Source: Pollenia angustigena (lineage: Eukaryota > Arthropoda > Insecta > Diptera > Polleniidae). From it: DNA of 64,000 nucleotides. The translations under genes and the position numbers were made by a program. This document shows, one piece after another, positions 1 to 12,745 of this stretch. The stretch spans positions 148,736,511-148,800,510 of the forward strand of contig OV884059.1 of the NCBI GenBank assembly GCA_930367215.1. Reading direction: 5' to 3'. The notes under the pieces are model-generated. The model had not been told where the DNA came from, did no database searches, and worked only from the letters and a program-made list of their open reading frames with translations. Positions within the stretch are counted from its first letter, which is position 1. Each line of letters starts with the position of its first letter.

Positions 1-471
1 AATTATGTAAAGGACCTTACGTCCTCAAGAGGGCGTATGGAATGCAACTATCATGTGTGGGCCGGTGCTTCAAAGTCTATTTTGGAGCTTCTCGACCGAG
101 AGCAGGAGAGGGCGAAGGTTCTTATTGGTGACAGAAGGGTATCCAATTCTATTGATTCACTTGAGCACCGTCGCCTGTTTGATCGTTACTACAATGGGAT
201 GTGTTTTGACGAAATTAGGGATCTGGTTCCCGAAACACGTACTTTTGTTCGCCATACACGTTTTTCCTCAGTAGCCCATCGTTTTGTGGTCGTGTGGCAG
301 GTAAATCTAACAACGAGTTACAGGGAAAATTCGTTTTTTGGCCGGACTGCTCGTGTGTGGAATAACCGTTCTGCTGAAGTTTTCCCTCTCAATTACAACA
401 TGAATAAGTTCAGATCGAATATTCACAAACACTACTTCCTCTTTCCTCCTTCCCATAACCTATTTTCCTAG
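1..471 (+). pseudogene. LINE reverse transcriptase, C-terminal tail (Jockey/R1-like), cut by window edge
   Basis: An open frame runs from the left edge (already open at base 1) to a stop at 469-471, about 156 residues. It reads like the segment after the palm of Jockey/R1/I-type LINE polymerases: an AGASKSILELLDREQERA helix (names the paired-helix 'thumb'), then LFDRYYNGMCFDEI, a run of basic residues, and the FFGRTARVWNNRSAEVFP motif that closes these proteins (usual form: R.W N.LP..VFP). The frame ends shortly after that motif, as in complete elements. The RT core must lie to the left of the window. I see no host-gene features and treat it as an old retrotransposon tail rather than an expressed gene. 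The exact clade is not decided by this fragment. Confidence 0.75.
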
Positions 472-599
472 TTCCAACACAATGTAATGCATCAGTAATG
501 GTCATCCCCTGAGTGCTGATCCTATCAACAAAAAAAAAGTTAAGCATTGTCCTTGGGACGTTCGTTTTAAGTCCTACCCTAGCGGTCGTCGTCTAGACC

Positions 600-835
600 A
601 TGCGTATTTTGCCTTGAGTTTCGTTAAATGTGTGGAAGTGTAGGCGAATATCATCTGCGAAATTTAATTTAATCTAGCAGTTGACTCTGAAGACCCCATC
701 TAATAACTCTGTTCGAGTGCGTTGCCCTTGCCAGATATTGTCGAGAACGATGTTGAAGAACAGCGGCAATAGCACGCAACCTTGTCTGACACCTTTCTTC
801 ACACTCACTACAGCGCCAAGTTAGTGCAAGACACG
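600..835 (-). pseudogene. Degenerate LINE reverse transcriptase core (minus strand)
   Basis: On the minus strand, bases ~820 to ~725 translate to VKKGVRQGCVLLPLFFNIVLD, the RT motif 'GVRQGC.LSP.LFNI.LD' found in RTE/BovB-type and related LINEs. About 80 bases further on, in a shifted frame and after a stop, the catalytic box reads NFADDIRLHF (the Y/F-A-D-D aspartates). Stops and a frameshift separate the blocks, so the copy is dead. It points against the LINE tail at 1-471, so the two are separate insertions. The LINE fragment at ~45 kb could come from the same family; this is inferred from type only. Confidence 0.75.
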
Positions 836-892
836 ACAGGTTAAATCAGAGTATTGACTTTGTATAACATTTTCCCCGGTACGCTTTTAAAC

Positions 893-921
893 TTAGACTT
901 TCTGAAAGAAAACTTTCAGTT
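893..921. repeat. Half-arm of the 16.34-kb hairpin MITE
   Basis: AGACTTTCTGAAAGAAAACT followed by TTCAG matches the inner arm of the hairpin element at 16.34-16.48 kb. Only one arm is present, so this is a solo fragment. Confidence 0.5.
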
Positions 922-3217
922 TTAATTTAGAATTTTGTTCATTCTTTCGTCTTATATGAATATATTTGTTGTAAGAATTTTGCCTTATTAGAAGACTTTT
1001 GACAACTAGTCAGTTTTCATTTTTTTATGAAGTTTTTTGCTAATAAATAAACTTTTGTTTTATACAAAGACTTTCTTTTTATATCCAGACATTTATCTAA
1101 GACACAAACTATTGTAGTATACTTAGAAAACTCTCTTATACTCGACTTATCCTAAAGTTTTATACTCAGACAACAATTTTTCCACTTACGGCCACTTCAC
1201 AAGTTCAGTTATAATTAACTATCAGTTATAACTATCATAAAATACATATTATTAACTCAAAGTTAAAGTAATAGTTAGTTTTAACTGAACTTGGTGAAAT
1301 TGGCCTTTAGATTTAAATAAGTCTTATATTTGGTAAGAATTCTATTCAACAAAACTCAAATTAAAAAATATTTTTGATATGTAATTTATCTATATAAAAT
1401 TTTAATTAACTGTCATATATTTCAACTTGTTTTGTTACTATTTAATCTTAAAAATATTTGCATTTTTTCTAAATATTTGTATGACCATAAATGTCAAACA
1501 AAAAACTCGTGTCAATTAAAAAATTTAAATACGACAACAGTTAAACACAAAAATATGTACACTCGCCTTTCCGTTTAGTTTATTTTTTGTTTTGTTATTT
1601 TAAATATTATTTATCATTAAATTATTTTCCTTTTTGTCTATTTACAGGTACGTTTTTTTTAAGCAAAAACCAAATAAAAATGTAAAAAAATCTGATGAAT
1701 TTAACGCCAAATATGTTAAGAAAAATTTAATTTCCATAAACAAACAAGGTAAATAAATGGACACAAGTGAGTTTAAAATAAAATATAATTATTGTTAATT
1801 TGTTGTTAGTAAAAATAGAAAACAAAATACTCATACTAAATATGACAAGTCTCTAACTGACTGTGAAATATTTCTATTAAGTGTCTGTTGAATACAAACA
1901 AAATTCAAAGTTAAAAGGCAGACTTCTTTCCCACGCTTTAAAATGCAAAAATTGTTGTTGTTGTTGTTGTTGTTTTTTCATCATCATTATTAGATGCCTC
2001 ATTTTTATTATTTGCATATTAATTTATTTACAAAAGAAAAAAAAAAAATTAAATAAATATATTTCAAAAAATAAATAAATGTTTAAGAAAATCCCAGAAA
2101 TAAAAACAAGTCGCACTCTCTAACGCTCATTCATTCGTCTGATAACACGCTTAATATTCATTCATATTCGTTCGTTCATTCGTTTAGCGAAAAAATTCCT
2201 TAAATCCATGTAAAAGAAGACCACAAAGAAAGTTTTTGTTGATTTTATGGATTTCTGCATTGTTTTTGTTGTAAGTTGTTTTTCCCTCTAAAAGTCACGT
2301 CTGTTGACATTTCGTTGTTTGACAAATGTCATTTTCGCCGTCAAAGCTTTAACAAAATGTGTCTGTTTGTATGTCTGCATGTCTGTCTGTCTGATTGTTT
2401 GTTTTAGCGATATTTTGTGGTTTGTTGAGGATCTTGTAAGACATTTATGTGAAATGAATAGATAATTTTTTTTTTTTTTGCGAAAATCATTATTAAATTT
2501 ATTCACTCATTTTCTTTTTATAAAGAAAAAAAAAAATAAAAATAAAAAAAGATAAAAAAATTGTTTTAACAGGTGTGGAAAAACGTTTAAAAATGAAAAG
2601 TAATGAGGAAGTTTTTTTTTCTTAAAAATGAGTACTTAAGAGCAATAAAAGGTAAAAAGGGGTTAAAAAATAATAAAAAATAGTTTCTAGTTTAAAAATA
2701 CTATAAATCGAATGTAAAGGCCTAACCATAATATGCATAGCCTTGCTTAAACTACTGTCAAAAATTAACAAAAGGTCTCTCAAATGTATTTAAAAAAACA
2801 AAAACAAAATAAAAAAACATTTGATTCCGTACGGAATGTTTTCTTAAGTTTTATATGGTTTGCCTCATATGATTTACATGTATTCGCACATTTGCTTAAG
2901 CCAACTTAAGCACATTATGGTTGGGCCTTTAGTTGTTTTGAAACAAAATTACCACATTTTTTCATTCTCAAGTTTAACTAAACTTCGACCAAACTATGTT
3001 TAACATTGACAATTTACAGTTATTACAAACTTATGATGATTTTCTTTTAATTATTATCAATTCACACATATCATCAGACATCTTTAAGCAATTTAAATTA
3101 GGTTTTACTAAACTTCATATAACTGAAGATTAAGTTTTAATTAACATAATGTTATGGTTTTATATATTACAAATATGGTTGCAAACTACATTTCAATTTA
3201 ATTTATCAAGCATTAAT
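922..3217. other. AT-rich sequence without recognisable gene
   Basis: About 2.3 kb of AT-rich DNA holding homopolymer runs, a (TTG)n tract and short imperfect inverted repeats. The small open frames here are low complexity. Nothing coding or RNA-like is recognised. Confidence 0.6.
1952..1974. repeat. (TTG)n microsatellite
   Basis: About 7.7 uninterrupted TTG triplets. Confidence 0.9.
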
Positions 3218-3472
3218 ATCCCAATAAAAAATAGAGCGTCCAACAAAGCAGGTTTGTAAGGAAGAAACGTAAAAGTTTAGCTTACCATATCGCTTACTAA
3301 AGACATGCATTTTATATGGCGAGTTCCCACTTTGAAGTAATACATTTTGTATACATAAAGCGCTTTATTTAGCGCATATAAAAATTGTAGGATGTAACGA
3401 TCAGCTTTACACACTGAATGTTTTGTTACAGTTATTTTTAAGTACTTTCCCTTACAAACCTGCTTCATAGTA

Positions 3473-4560
3473 CACGCAGAGAAAAAATATGGTTGGGCAT
3501 GGTTACGGCAACAACACTTTTTTAAATGTAACAATATATTGTTGTCGTACACAAATAATTGTTATTTTTTATTTAATATCAACAATATTAAAGTTACTGT
3601 AAACATATCAATGTTTATCGCAATTATGAATTTGAGTATTGTTGACCGAAAAATAATTATTTTTCTAACAACTTAATTATGATAACTTTCTAAATATATT
3701 ATATTTCTCACAACCATATCTTGATATTTAGTAGCCATAACATGATAACTTTCTATACATTTATCATATTATGTTAAATATGCAATCAAACTATTTTTCC
3801 TCTAATCATATTATGTTAGCGCCATTTGTAAAATAATTTTGAAGCAGTTGTGTCGTTTTTTTATTTGTGAGCGGTTACTTAATTAAAAGATAAAATTCCA
3901 TAAAAAAATAAGTTTAAAGGAATTAAAAAATTAAAATATTAGCGGAGTTCATACAAGTATTAGTGATTTAATAGTGCAAATGCAAAATATCATAGTTTTT
4001 TTTGTAAAATCCAACAACAAAACACACAGAGATTTCGTTATATTTTATAAAAGTGCTACGCTATTTCATCAACATCTTAAAATCAAAAAAATGGACACAC
4101 GCGGTTGCCCATGAAAACCACAGATTTTTCATTTGCTCTTTTGCAAGCCACATATTGAACTCCGCTCTTTGATTAACATTAAGAAAAATTGTAAAAAGCC
4201 ACAAAATAAAAAATCGATGCAAAAATATTTTAATTTATTTTGTATTTTTATGACAGCTATGAAAGGTGCTGTATCATAATATGATTGCTTCTAAATTTAT
4301 TATAATTAACATGATGATAATATGATTACTTCTTAGCTTATTATGATTAACATGACAATAATTTGATTACTACTTAACTTAGTATGATTAACAGAATAAG
4401 ATTATGATTAAGGGAAAAATATTATGATGTAATAGTACGAGTATATTTAGTCATAATATGATTCAATAATAATCTTAATATGGTGACTACAATCATAATT
4501 CTTATCATAATATGTTGCTCTTAGAATATGTTTACCACAACAATGTTTTTTCTTTGCGTG
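3473..4560. mobile_element. TA-flanked TIR element, copy 1 (1088 bp, non-autonomous)
   Basis: The ends are inverted repeats CACGCAGAGAAAAA / CACGCAAAGAAAAA, flanked by TA on both sides (3471-3472, 4561-4562), as for Tc1/mariner-type insertion. An inner inverted repeat, AGCGGAGTTCA...TGAACTCCGCT, lies at 3941-4165. The right half contains several near-repeats of ATTATGATTAACATGA. There is no transposase. An inverted, interrupted second copy lies at 35.18-36.80 kb, which confirms the boundaries. The flanks at 3221-3235 and 4700-4716 are also inverted (CCCAATAAAAAATA), so this copy may sit inside an older palindromic repeat. Confidence 0.85.
3941..4165. repeat. Inner inverted repeat AGCGGAGTTCA of the TA element
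   Basis: Bounded by AGCGGAGTTCAT and TTGAACTCCGCT. The same block, longer (35951-36352), sits at the equivalent place in copy 2, so it belongs to the element or was already nested before the copies spread. Confidence 0.7.
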
Positions 4561-4990
4561 TAAGGGAGTGCTGTGGCACTTGAAATGTAATTTTTTTTAT
4601 AAAAGTTGCTTAGAGCCCTTTCATTTACATTATTGTAGCTTAGCGCATAATTGTATGCTAATTTTTTTTTTAATGTACCACTAGTGCTTCGCAAAATGAA
4701 AATATTTTTTATTGGGATTGTAAACCTTCAGCTAGTTGTAAATAGTGCAGCAGACTAAAGTCTCTTGCGGGGAAAAACGCAACCCCAAGACTGATAGACA
4801 AGCTTACTATTTACAAACTTTCCTACCGGACACTAAATTAAGTTTTTAAAATACCAGTATTGACGATTCAGATTTAACGAAAGTTCAAATATATTGAAAA
4901 TATTGAAGCTTGACAAGGTTTTAAATGTGCTAAATTCCCTGAACTGAAATTTAATTAACTGTTATGTTTAACTAAACCTCAGTTAAGGTG

Positions 4991-5464
4991 GAAGTACATA
5001 ACACGCGTTAGTTCGTCGACGAGTATCGTGCGTTTTAAAACTTGAGCGCGTAAAAAATTGCAAGTTACACAAAACGCGTTACGAAAGCCATTCCTGTCAG
5101 CTGTTTTTTTTTTTTTTTTTTTTGTTTACTTATTTGTGCATTAAAAACCGGTTCGAAAGTTTATCAAGATTTTGTTATTTTATTGAATTTATTCTTTTTA
5201 TATAAATATTGTATGTTTTTTAAGCTCTTCAATAAGTTTTTCTTTCATGATTCACAAATTTGTTAAATTATTCTGTTTATTGTCAGCTGATAACTTGTCA
5301 AAAATACACAACGCGTTAAAAAGTTCAAAGTTTACCAACTTTCTAGCGCAAAAGCGTCATAATATTTTGCATGTATGTAGCTTGTTTTATGAACATACGC
5401 TAGTTTAACCTTATTTGACAGAAGACGACAGAGCGCGCGCGCACTAACGCGTGTTATGTACTTC
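4991..5464. mobile_element. MITE with GAAGTACATAACACGCGTTA TIRs (474 bp)
   Basis: The first 22 bases (GAAGTACATAACACGCGTTA plus GT) are repeated inverted and without mismatch at the end. The interior carries further ACGCGTT motifs, a T tract (~5104-5123) and no coding frame. It is a non-autonomous TIR element; the target duplication was not resolved, so the superfamily is unknown. Confidence 0.8.
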
Positions 5465-6007
5465 TACATTTAATATGGGCTTATTGAATTTTTCCTTAAG
5501 ATACATCTCCCTTAAACGCATTTTTTCCCAACAACCTTAAGCAGTGTTGCAAGAAAACTTTTGGATAATGCCCTCAATTCAAATTTTAAAGTCACCAATT
5601 TTTCTTTAAAAAAATTTCGACAACAATTCTAAACTTTCAGTCAGGCCACCAATGTCGATCGACAACTTAAGCGAGCGACAACAAGTAACTCATTAACGTT
5701 TTCTTAAGTGGCCCACTAACTATCAAGTTGTCGGTCGACAGGTTTTACGTTTCTAACGTAATTCATTTATTTATTATCCAATGACTTTATTGCCACATCA
5801 GCAATTCCACAAATAAAACGCTAGTTTGGAAAAAAAATCGTCAAAACATATAAATTAAGCTATAAGAATAGAACTACACACAAAGCAGAATAGAAAACGA
5901 AGGAGTAAACAAAAAAGAAACAAAGCAGTAAACAAAAAACATAAAATAGAACCAAGGCGAATTTACACCAGGTGAAATTATCTTGCTACGTAAGCAACAG
6001 CTTATAA

Positions 6008-6624
6008 CAGTCAATTCACATGGAGGCTTGTACGACGTCGCTTTGTCGACATCTCTTTTGCTTTGTAGGTGAGCGGTGTAGAAAAGAAAGAGGGGTAAAC
6101 AAAACGACTCATTTTGTGTTTTGCATGTCGTTTTTTATATTTCTCTTTTAACTTTTTCCTTTTTCGTACTATTCTTTTTCTTACTTTGAAGTGTGTGGTT
6201 GAAAATACAGTGAGACCTCGATTATCGATAATAGACGGAACCGGCAGAATTCTTGATTATTTATTTTTTTGGTATGTTTCTTATTTTATGTAAATAATAA
6301 AGTATTATTATGTAAACATGAGAAAAAAAGTAAATTTGGCAGAACATGCTTCCAGTACGTTGGGTAATTCTCTTTCTTCGTTTATTTAAATTTGTTTTGA
6401 TGGTTCAAAAGTTAACGAAAAAAAGATAATTTGTTTATAATTTCGGATAACGGAGGTAATGCCGGATAATAGCGGTAAGCCTTGGGTAATCAAGGCCATA
6501 CTGTAAATAAAAAAAGAAACATGCAACCAAAAATCATCGCATGAACGCAAATAGATTTTGGAAGTTGCTTTAAAAGGGAATGAAGATAAAACGACGTCGT
6601 AAAAGCCCTCATGTGAATTGAGTG
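6008..6624. mobile_element. MITE with CAATTCACATGAGGGC-type TIRs (~617 bp)
   Basis: Inverted ends CA(G/C)TCAATTCACATG, then AGGCTTGTACGACGTCG on the left and the matching AGGGCTTTTACGACGTCG on the right: ~35 bp with few mismatches. A pogo-like element is nested inside. No transposase is present. Confidence 0.8.
6208..6503. mobile_element. pogo/Tigger-like MITE, TA-flanked (296 bp)
   Basis: The ends CAGTGAGACCTCGATTATC and (inverted) CAGTATGGCCTTGATTACC resemble pogo/Tigger TIRs (CAGT..ACCTCGATTATC). TA lies directly outside both ends (6206-6207, 6504-6505), as pogo elements require. It is nested inside the 6.0-kb MITE. Confidence 0.75.
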
Positions 6625-7211
6625 TAACTTACCATATGTCAGAGTTGTATACCGTCCTGGTGATTCTGGGGAATCTTAACTAAATTCTATAATTTTCGCT
6701 TAAAATTATGAAATTTAAAATTTTTTAAATTATTAAATTTCAAAACACACAATTTAAAATTAAAATCAAAATGAAAAATTGTTTGAATTGTGTGTACTAC
6801 AGTGTTGTATTATTTTTGACACAACGTTTAAATATTTTACAGTGTTGTAAACGTTTTCAAAATAAGACCACCTTGCATGAAATCGCCTTGAATAGAACTT
6901 TATGAAAAATATTTTATAAATCTATAAAATTTTATAAAAATAAACAATAATATTCAAACAAAATGCCTCTGTGGACATCAGCAACACAAGTGGCTGATTA
7001 TGACATTTGTGGTCGCATAATATTTCTTAGTGGACCGCAAATTTGTATGAAAACTGTTACGTTATCGGTCGCTTGCATTGTCGATCGACTTGTCGGGCGG
7101 AAAATTGTTAGTGGGTCGCAAATTAACTGTTTGTCGTTGAAAATACAAGCGGACGATAGCGGTCGAAATCGGGGGTCGATTCTTTACTATAATAATAAGT
7201 AATCATATCGC

Positions 7212-7432
7212 GCAAGACCGGCATAACTCAAAAAAATCCATTTCGAGCTAAATGCATTTAAAGTTTTTGATTTGTTCTAACTACTTAGAAAAAAAGAAGA
7301 CACATTCTCTTCAAACTGGGAAAGTATAAAAGATATAAAGATGAATTTAATACACAATATAAAGAAAAACAAAGCGAACAATTCTGCATCTCTAACTCCA
7401 AAATTTCATTTTTTGAGTTATGCCGGTCTTGC
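7212..7432. mobile_element. Hairpin MITE with perfect GCAAGACCGGCATAACTC TIRs (221 bp)
   Basis: GCAAGACCGGCATAACTC followed by six A is repeated inverted without mismatch at the other end (24 bp). The flanks ATATCGC/GCGATAT prolong the inverted repeat after a small gap. Interior noncoding. Confidence 0.85.
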
Positions 7433-8009
7433 AGCAAATGAGCGATATATTGTTGTTCTGTACGTTCTTATATTTTGATTTCTCAAAGAAAATCATGTTT
7501 TTAAAAATAAAAACAATTCTTAGTGTAAACAAAAAGTGATCCCAAGTTTCTATCCTTTAATTTCTAAAATTTCTATTTGACAATACAAATCCGATTTTAT
7601 ATTTGGAAACAGAAAATTCATTTTTAAGATAAGTTACATTTCGTGTCAAAAAGTTTTTAGAACAATTGACTTGGGTATTTAAAAGCGTTTAAGCATCTAA
7701 AACGTGATTAAGCCCTAGTCACATCAAAATCGCGATGATTATCCATACATTAAAGTGATTTGTTAAGCACTTTGAATTGCCTTGATCAAAACTAAATCAT
7801 TTCATTTATCACTTAGAATCCTCGGAATATACCTCAAGCTGAGTATGATGTAGTGTCAGCCGCAATAAACCAACGTCTCACGTGTACAACCGGCCATGAT
7901 GTCTTCTAAATGTTTTTTTTTTCGTTCTTAAATAATCCATAAATTTTCAGAATTTCACCATGAATATGTTTAAAATAATCTTCTTATAACTTTATTAAAG
8001 AGTTTTGAT

Positions 8010-8552
8010 CAGTGTTCGAAAATAAACACTAAATATCGGTTCTTAATGTTCGGTTCGGCAGATATGTTGAAAACACAAACGCTAATAGTGTTTGTGTAGA
8101 AAATTATTAAAAAAATAACGTTTCCCTGTTTGTCATCTTTCGAACACAAAAATATTACTGTTTTTATCAAACTCAACAAAAGATGTGAACATTTAATTCC
8201 GTTCGGTCTTTTTTTTTGAAAATCCACAAACTTCGATGTGTTCGGTTCGGCTCATTAATGTTCGTCCCTTTTGGCTGGTAAAAAAAAACCAAACATTTTT
8301 TACAAAAACAAAATACACACACGAAAAAAATATTATAGAACATTAAAATATAATGTTTGTCTACAGTATCAATATAATTGTTCTGTTTTTTAACGAAGAA
8401 CCGAACATTATATAATGTTCGGTTCTTTCTTGAAAATAGTTTCGAACGGTATTAAGGGTTGTGTATGTTAACACAATCACTACAAAAGTATATATCGTTC
8501 CTGTGTGTGTGAGCCGAACGTTAAATAATGTACTGTTTATTTTAGAACACTG
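8010..8552. mobile_element. hAT-type MITE, copy 1, with 8-bp TSD GTTTTGAT (543 bp)
   Basis: TIR CAGTGTTCGAAAA / CAGTGTTCTAAAA. The 8 bases just outside are identical, GTTTTGAT at 8002-8009 and 8553-8560, which is the hallmark of hAT transposases. The interior has further inverted repeats around the AATGTTCGGTTC motif. Same family as 52.87 kb (inverted) and the fragment at 49.28 kb. The open frames within it are not genes. Confidence 0.92.
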
Positions 8553-10434
8553 GTTTTGATCAATTTTTAATATTTTAAAGAAATATAAATTTGTTTGTTG
8601 TGTTTTATAATTCAATCAACTGATATCTTAATCATGTTAAATGTAATGTGAGCTTTGATGAATAAAATAAAAATAATTAAAAAGGCAAGTGTGAACAATT
8701 AACCGAATGGCAAGTTACAGTTTTAAAAGTAAAAAAAAAGTAATAAAAAGTTAAAAAAAAACGGAAATTCAAATTTGACATCTAAAGCGGCCCATACACT
8801 TGCCATATAATTGTTCAATTTATCGTATTGTACAATTATATCACCAATATGTATGTGATATTTAAAGGTGGCCCAATATATTGGCAACAATCAAAAAACT
8901 TTTAATTTTTAATGCACACTGAAAGTGAAATGTGTTGGCAAGATTGTACAATGTTGTTTATGTTTTTCCTTTAGATTATGTTTACATTTTTTTTGACTGA
9001 AAGTTGAGCCATATTTTAATTGAAACCATTGTGCCAATTATTGCAAAATATAGCGCAAAATGGAAATAATGTGGCGAATAGCATATTACAATTGCACAAA
9101 ATCCTCTTACAAAAATTGTTTATGAAATGAAAATTTTTATATAATTTCTCATATTTTTCTTTATGTTATTTTTAAAAATAATTTATCGCAATAAAATGTT
9201 ATACAAATGCCTACATTTTACGAAAATCCCCAAATCCCGCTTTTGAAAATTTTGTCCCGAAATTAATGTCAAATACGGGGAATGAACTAACTCACTTATC
9301 TTGCAACACTGATCGCTGAAACTTTTTCACAGAGTTGTTGTGTTATCGCTTGTTGCTTGCATTCAGTGTTGCCATTTTGTGATGTAATTATATATTTTTT
9401 ATAAAAAGACGAAATTTGTCACGGACGCCAAGGGGTCTGAAACTCATTTTTTGGGAACCGTTTCACAGAAAAAAGTAAAAAACGGGTTTGATCACCAAAA
9501 TAATTGGAACAAGCAAAAAATTGTTTAATTTTGCACCTATCACCGAAATGATTATACCAATTACTCAAATTTGCAAAAATTGCAAAACAAGGATTTTTTT
9601 TCCAACTAAAAAGTTTTTACATTTTAATTACAAAAATAATTGAAAAAATTATTAATATTAAACAATATTTTAATTGAATGAATTAACAAATTAATTTAAA
9701 AAAATCAATATTTTAATTGAATGAATTACTAACGTAATTGATTACAATACAGAAAATTAATTATTTTAATAATTGTATTGATTAAAATAGTGATTGAATT
9801 TTTGCATTAAATCGATTAAATTTTTAATTGAATAAATTAAACAGTGTATTTGAAATTCACTCTAAATTCAATTACGCAAATTATTCAATTAAACAAATTG
9901 TTAATTGAATAAGTTTGTTAAATCAATTAGTTGATGGTTAAATGAAGCAAAATAATAAATATTTAAAATATATGTTTTATTTTAATATGGTTTAAAAATA
10001 ACTTGTTTTATTTGTTTAATTGTAATACCTCATGCTTAATTGTACAAATTTTGAAATATTTTTTTGACAAAGGAATTTCATATATACAACTTTGTATAAA
10101 ATTGTAGAATAACTCTGATTCTTCAGGGTATTCAAGATTGAAAACAAAAAACAGTTTTTGTTGTGTAATTTGGCTGTACTTTTTTCACCTATTCACTTTA
10201 AACGCACAACATGAAATGACGCCAAAAATAATTCAAGAATTAACAAACAAAGAAAATAAACACCAAATTTCGATTGCCGTCAACACTGTGGTCAGCCACA
10301 AGGCGATTTTTTATTTTACGCATAATATACATATGTATGTAGGATCATTATTGAAATTGCTGGTAGTCATAATTGTAATTCGTCTATAACAAATTTCAGT
10401 TCATTTTTTACTTGTTGATAGTTTTTTTTTGCAC
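8553..10434. other. AT-rich sequence without recognisable gene
   Basis: Very AT-rich, with many ATTAATTGAATGAATT-like words at 9.48-9.95 kb. CACAGAAAAA at 9463 might pair with TTTTTCTGTG near 13.22 kb as ends of one interrupted element. No coding or RNA gene is seen. Confidence 0.5.
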
Positions 10435-10916
10435 GCGACGCACAGTGCTTTGTCCCCATATAACGAAGGGACATAAATAGAAGGAGTTGTCAGAAATTTG
10501 GTACACAAGCATAGAATAGCTTAGTTAAGAAAAATGTGAATTTTTGGACAAATCGGTCCAAGGACACGCCTACCTCCCATGTGTCCTGAAATGGAAAAAT
10601 GTAATTTTAGCTTCAATAATGCCCACAAAACTACAAAAAATGGTCATACTAATACACACACAACTAGCAACGTATGTGCAAATTTTCACTTAAATCTGAA
10701 CAAGGACTCAAGGTCCTGCCATATATCCTTTTTCTTAAAAATGTTATAACACTTCCAAAAATTATCCGATCGTAATAAAATTTGGTATGAAAATTGATAT
10801 TTGTTAGATATATATGTGTGCCAAATTTTGGTAGAATCGGATTATAAATGTGAAAAATACAAAAACATCATTTAATGAAAAATGAGTGAAAAACGCTTAA
10901 AATGCTCGTGCAAAAA

Positions 10917-11340
10917 TAACAAGTAAGAAAGTATAATCGGTCAAGCCCGACCATGTGATATCCTATAGCCTAGTATTTAAAAACAAAGTTCCTAGATTGT
11001 AATCTATTTGGGACCCATGGGCAATCATGGACCCACCAGAACAAAATTATGTTATGAGGTTAAGATTCGTTTCAAAGTTCTTTCTGCCGAATATTATTTA
11101 GATATCTTCATCGTCATATATGGGTTTTTGGATGAGGGTTTATATGTAACCTATGGTTTATATTGTTATGTTACTACATATATTTTTAAGGAAGCTGGCA
11201 TTAAAAGCTATTTTCGGGAGAATGATTTGTATGGGAGCTATGTTCAAAAATAGAAAGATTCCAATAAAATTTGATAAGCTGATTTTGATTGCAATAAAAT
11301 TGATTAGAGATGTGCACGTTCATTTTTTGAACCACGCGCC
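10917..11340 (+). repeat. Fragment of a fly dispersed repeat (AACAAGTAAGAAAGT end)
   Basis: Begins AACAAGTAAGAAAGTATAAT and continues TCGGTCAAGCCCGACC. The stretch 11010-11120 (GGGACCCATGGGCAATCATG, then GCCGAATATTAT..AGAT) matches 34.93-35.05 kb. I recall similar AT-rich repeats as common in muscid/calliphorid genomes; that is memory, not a search. Confidence 0.55.
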
Positions 11341-12745
11341 CTCACTTTTACTCGTTTGTAAAAGTAAGTATTTATTAAATATATAAATTTATTTAACATT
11401 TTAATAGAAAATTTTTATTTTCTTTTAAATTGAAAACCCTGTATGCAATATTTTCGAACACTCCACAATAGAATTGCTCTTACTACAAACAAAGGCTGTT
11501 ACCAAAAAAAAACTTTCTGTCACGTAACCATCTTCAATTTAAATAAAAAATAACGGCACTAAGTCACATTTTGAAAATATTCTTTATACGATGAAAAACC
11601 AACGTCATCTGGGAATTTAGCGCCACCTTGTGTCGACAAAAAGAAACAGACACAACTGTTATACTAATTTTTTTTAATTTATCTTGTCAATTTTTCTAAT
11701 TCAATAGTATATATATTTGGATTTTTTTCTTATTATGTTCCTAGTTTATTTTTTTTTTAACTAATTCAATCTATGAAAGTTTGAGCAAAAATCACGAAAA
11801 TAGCATTTTTTTTAAATAAATTTTTTTTTAAGTTGTGGTAAAATTTTTTAAATTTTTTTTTTTTATAGTTTTAGAAAACAGTCTAAATATTCGAAATCAG
11901 AAAAAAACCCATAGACCATATTTTTCTTTTTTTTTTAATATTCCATCAAAGTTAAGAAATTTTTAGAGCTTAACTAAATAATAAGCATTTTTCAAACCAT
12001 TAAAAAATATGTATAGGAGCATAATTCCAGTAAAATTTGTTTATAGATGGTTTAGAATATAGTTAGCTGTTACAGAAAAAAATTTGAATCTCGTAATCCA
12101 AAAAATTAATTTTTTACAATTATTTTCTTGAAACAATAAAATACCAAGGACATTTGTGATTTCAGCGCCCTCTTATGCCGTAAAATGCAGACAAACACAA
12201 ACAATTTTTTATACATATTTTGATTTTTGTTGTTTTTTATTGAATGGTATAAGTTTGAATTAATATTTCACAGTATTTGTAGTTAATTGTCTTTTAAACT
12301 CCTGAAAACTATCAAAATTTGATCAAAAATCATGAAAATAGCCATTTAAAAAAAATTTTTTTTTTCAAGTTGTGGTAAAATTTTTTCAATTTTTTTTTTG
12401 TAGTTATTAGAAAACAGTCTAAATATTCGAAATCAGAAAAAAACCCATAGACCGTATTTTTCTTTTTTTTTTAATATTCCATCAAAGTTAGAAAATTTTT
12501 AGAGCTTAAGTAAATAATAAGCATTTTTCAAACCAATAAAAAAACACTTATGAGAAAATAAATCAATAAAAATGTTTTACAGTTAGTTCTAAATATAGTA
12601 AACTACTACAGAAAAAAATTTCAATCTCGTGCTTTAAAAAACAACAGTTTTACAACAGTTTTCCTAAAGCATGTAAAACTCAAGTAGTTGTTTGGCCATT
12701 TTTACTATAAATTCTCAAACTTTGGCGCCCTCTAGCGCCGCCAAA
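11330..12745. repeat. ~540-bp tandem repeat, about 2.5 units
   Basis: The block ATATTCGAAATCAGAAAAAA (then ACCCATAGACC) recurs at ~11888 and ~12424. The words GCGCC(A/C)(C/T)CT recur at ~11621, ~12163 and ~12723, giving a period of 536-560 bases. Units differ by a few percent plus indels. Confidence 0.8.

Larger units (their letters stand above)
5640..7180. mobile_element. Probable TIR element with imperfect subterminal repeats, carrying nested MITEs
   Basis: The left block (5640-5750) and right block (~6985-7180) are imperfect inverted copies sharing GTCGATCGACAA, AAGCGA.CGA, GTAAC and CCCACTAAC in the same order. The middle is filled by the MITE at 6008-6624. The boundaries are approximate. 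The 79-residue open frame across the right block is a by-product. Confidence 0.4.

Noticed and set aside
5543..9312. A hAT element bounded by CAGTGTTGCAAGA...TCTTGCAACACTG
   Set aside because: The end words match, but flanking 8-mers differ and the interval is filled by unrelated elements. Possible but unsupported.
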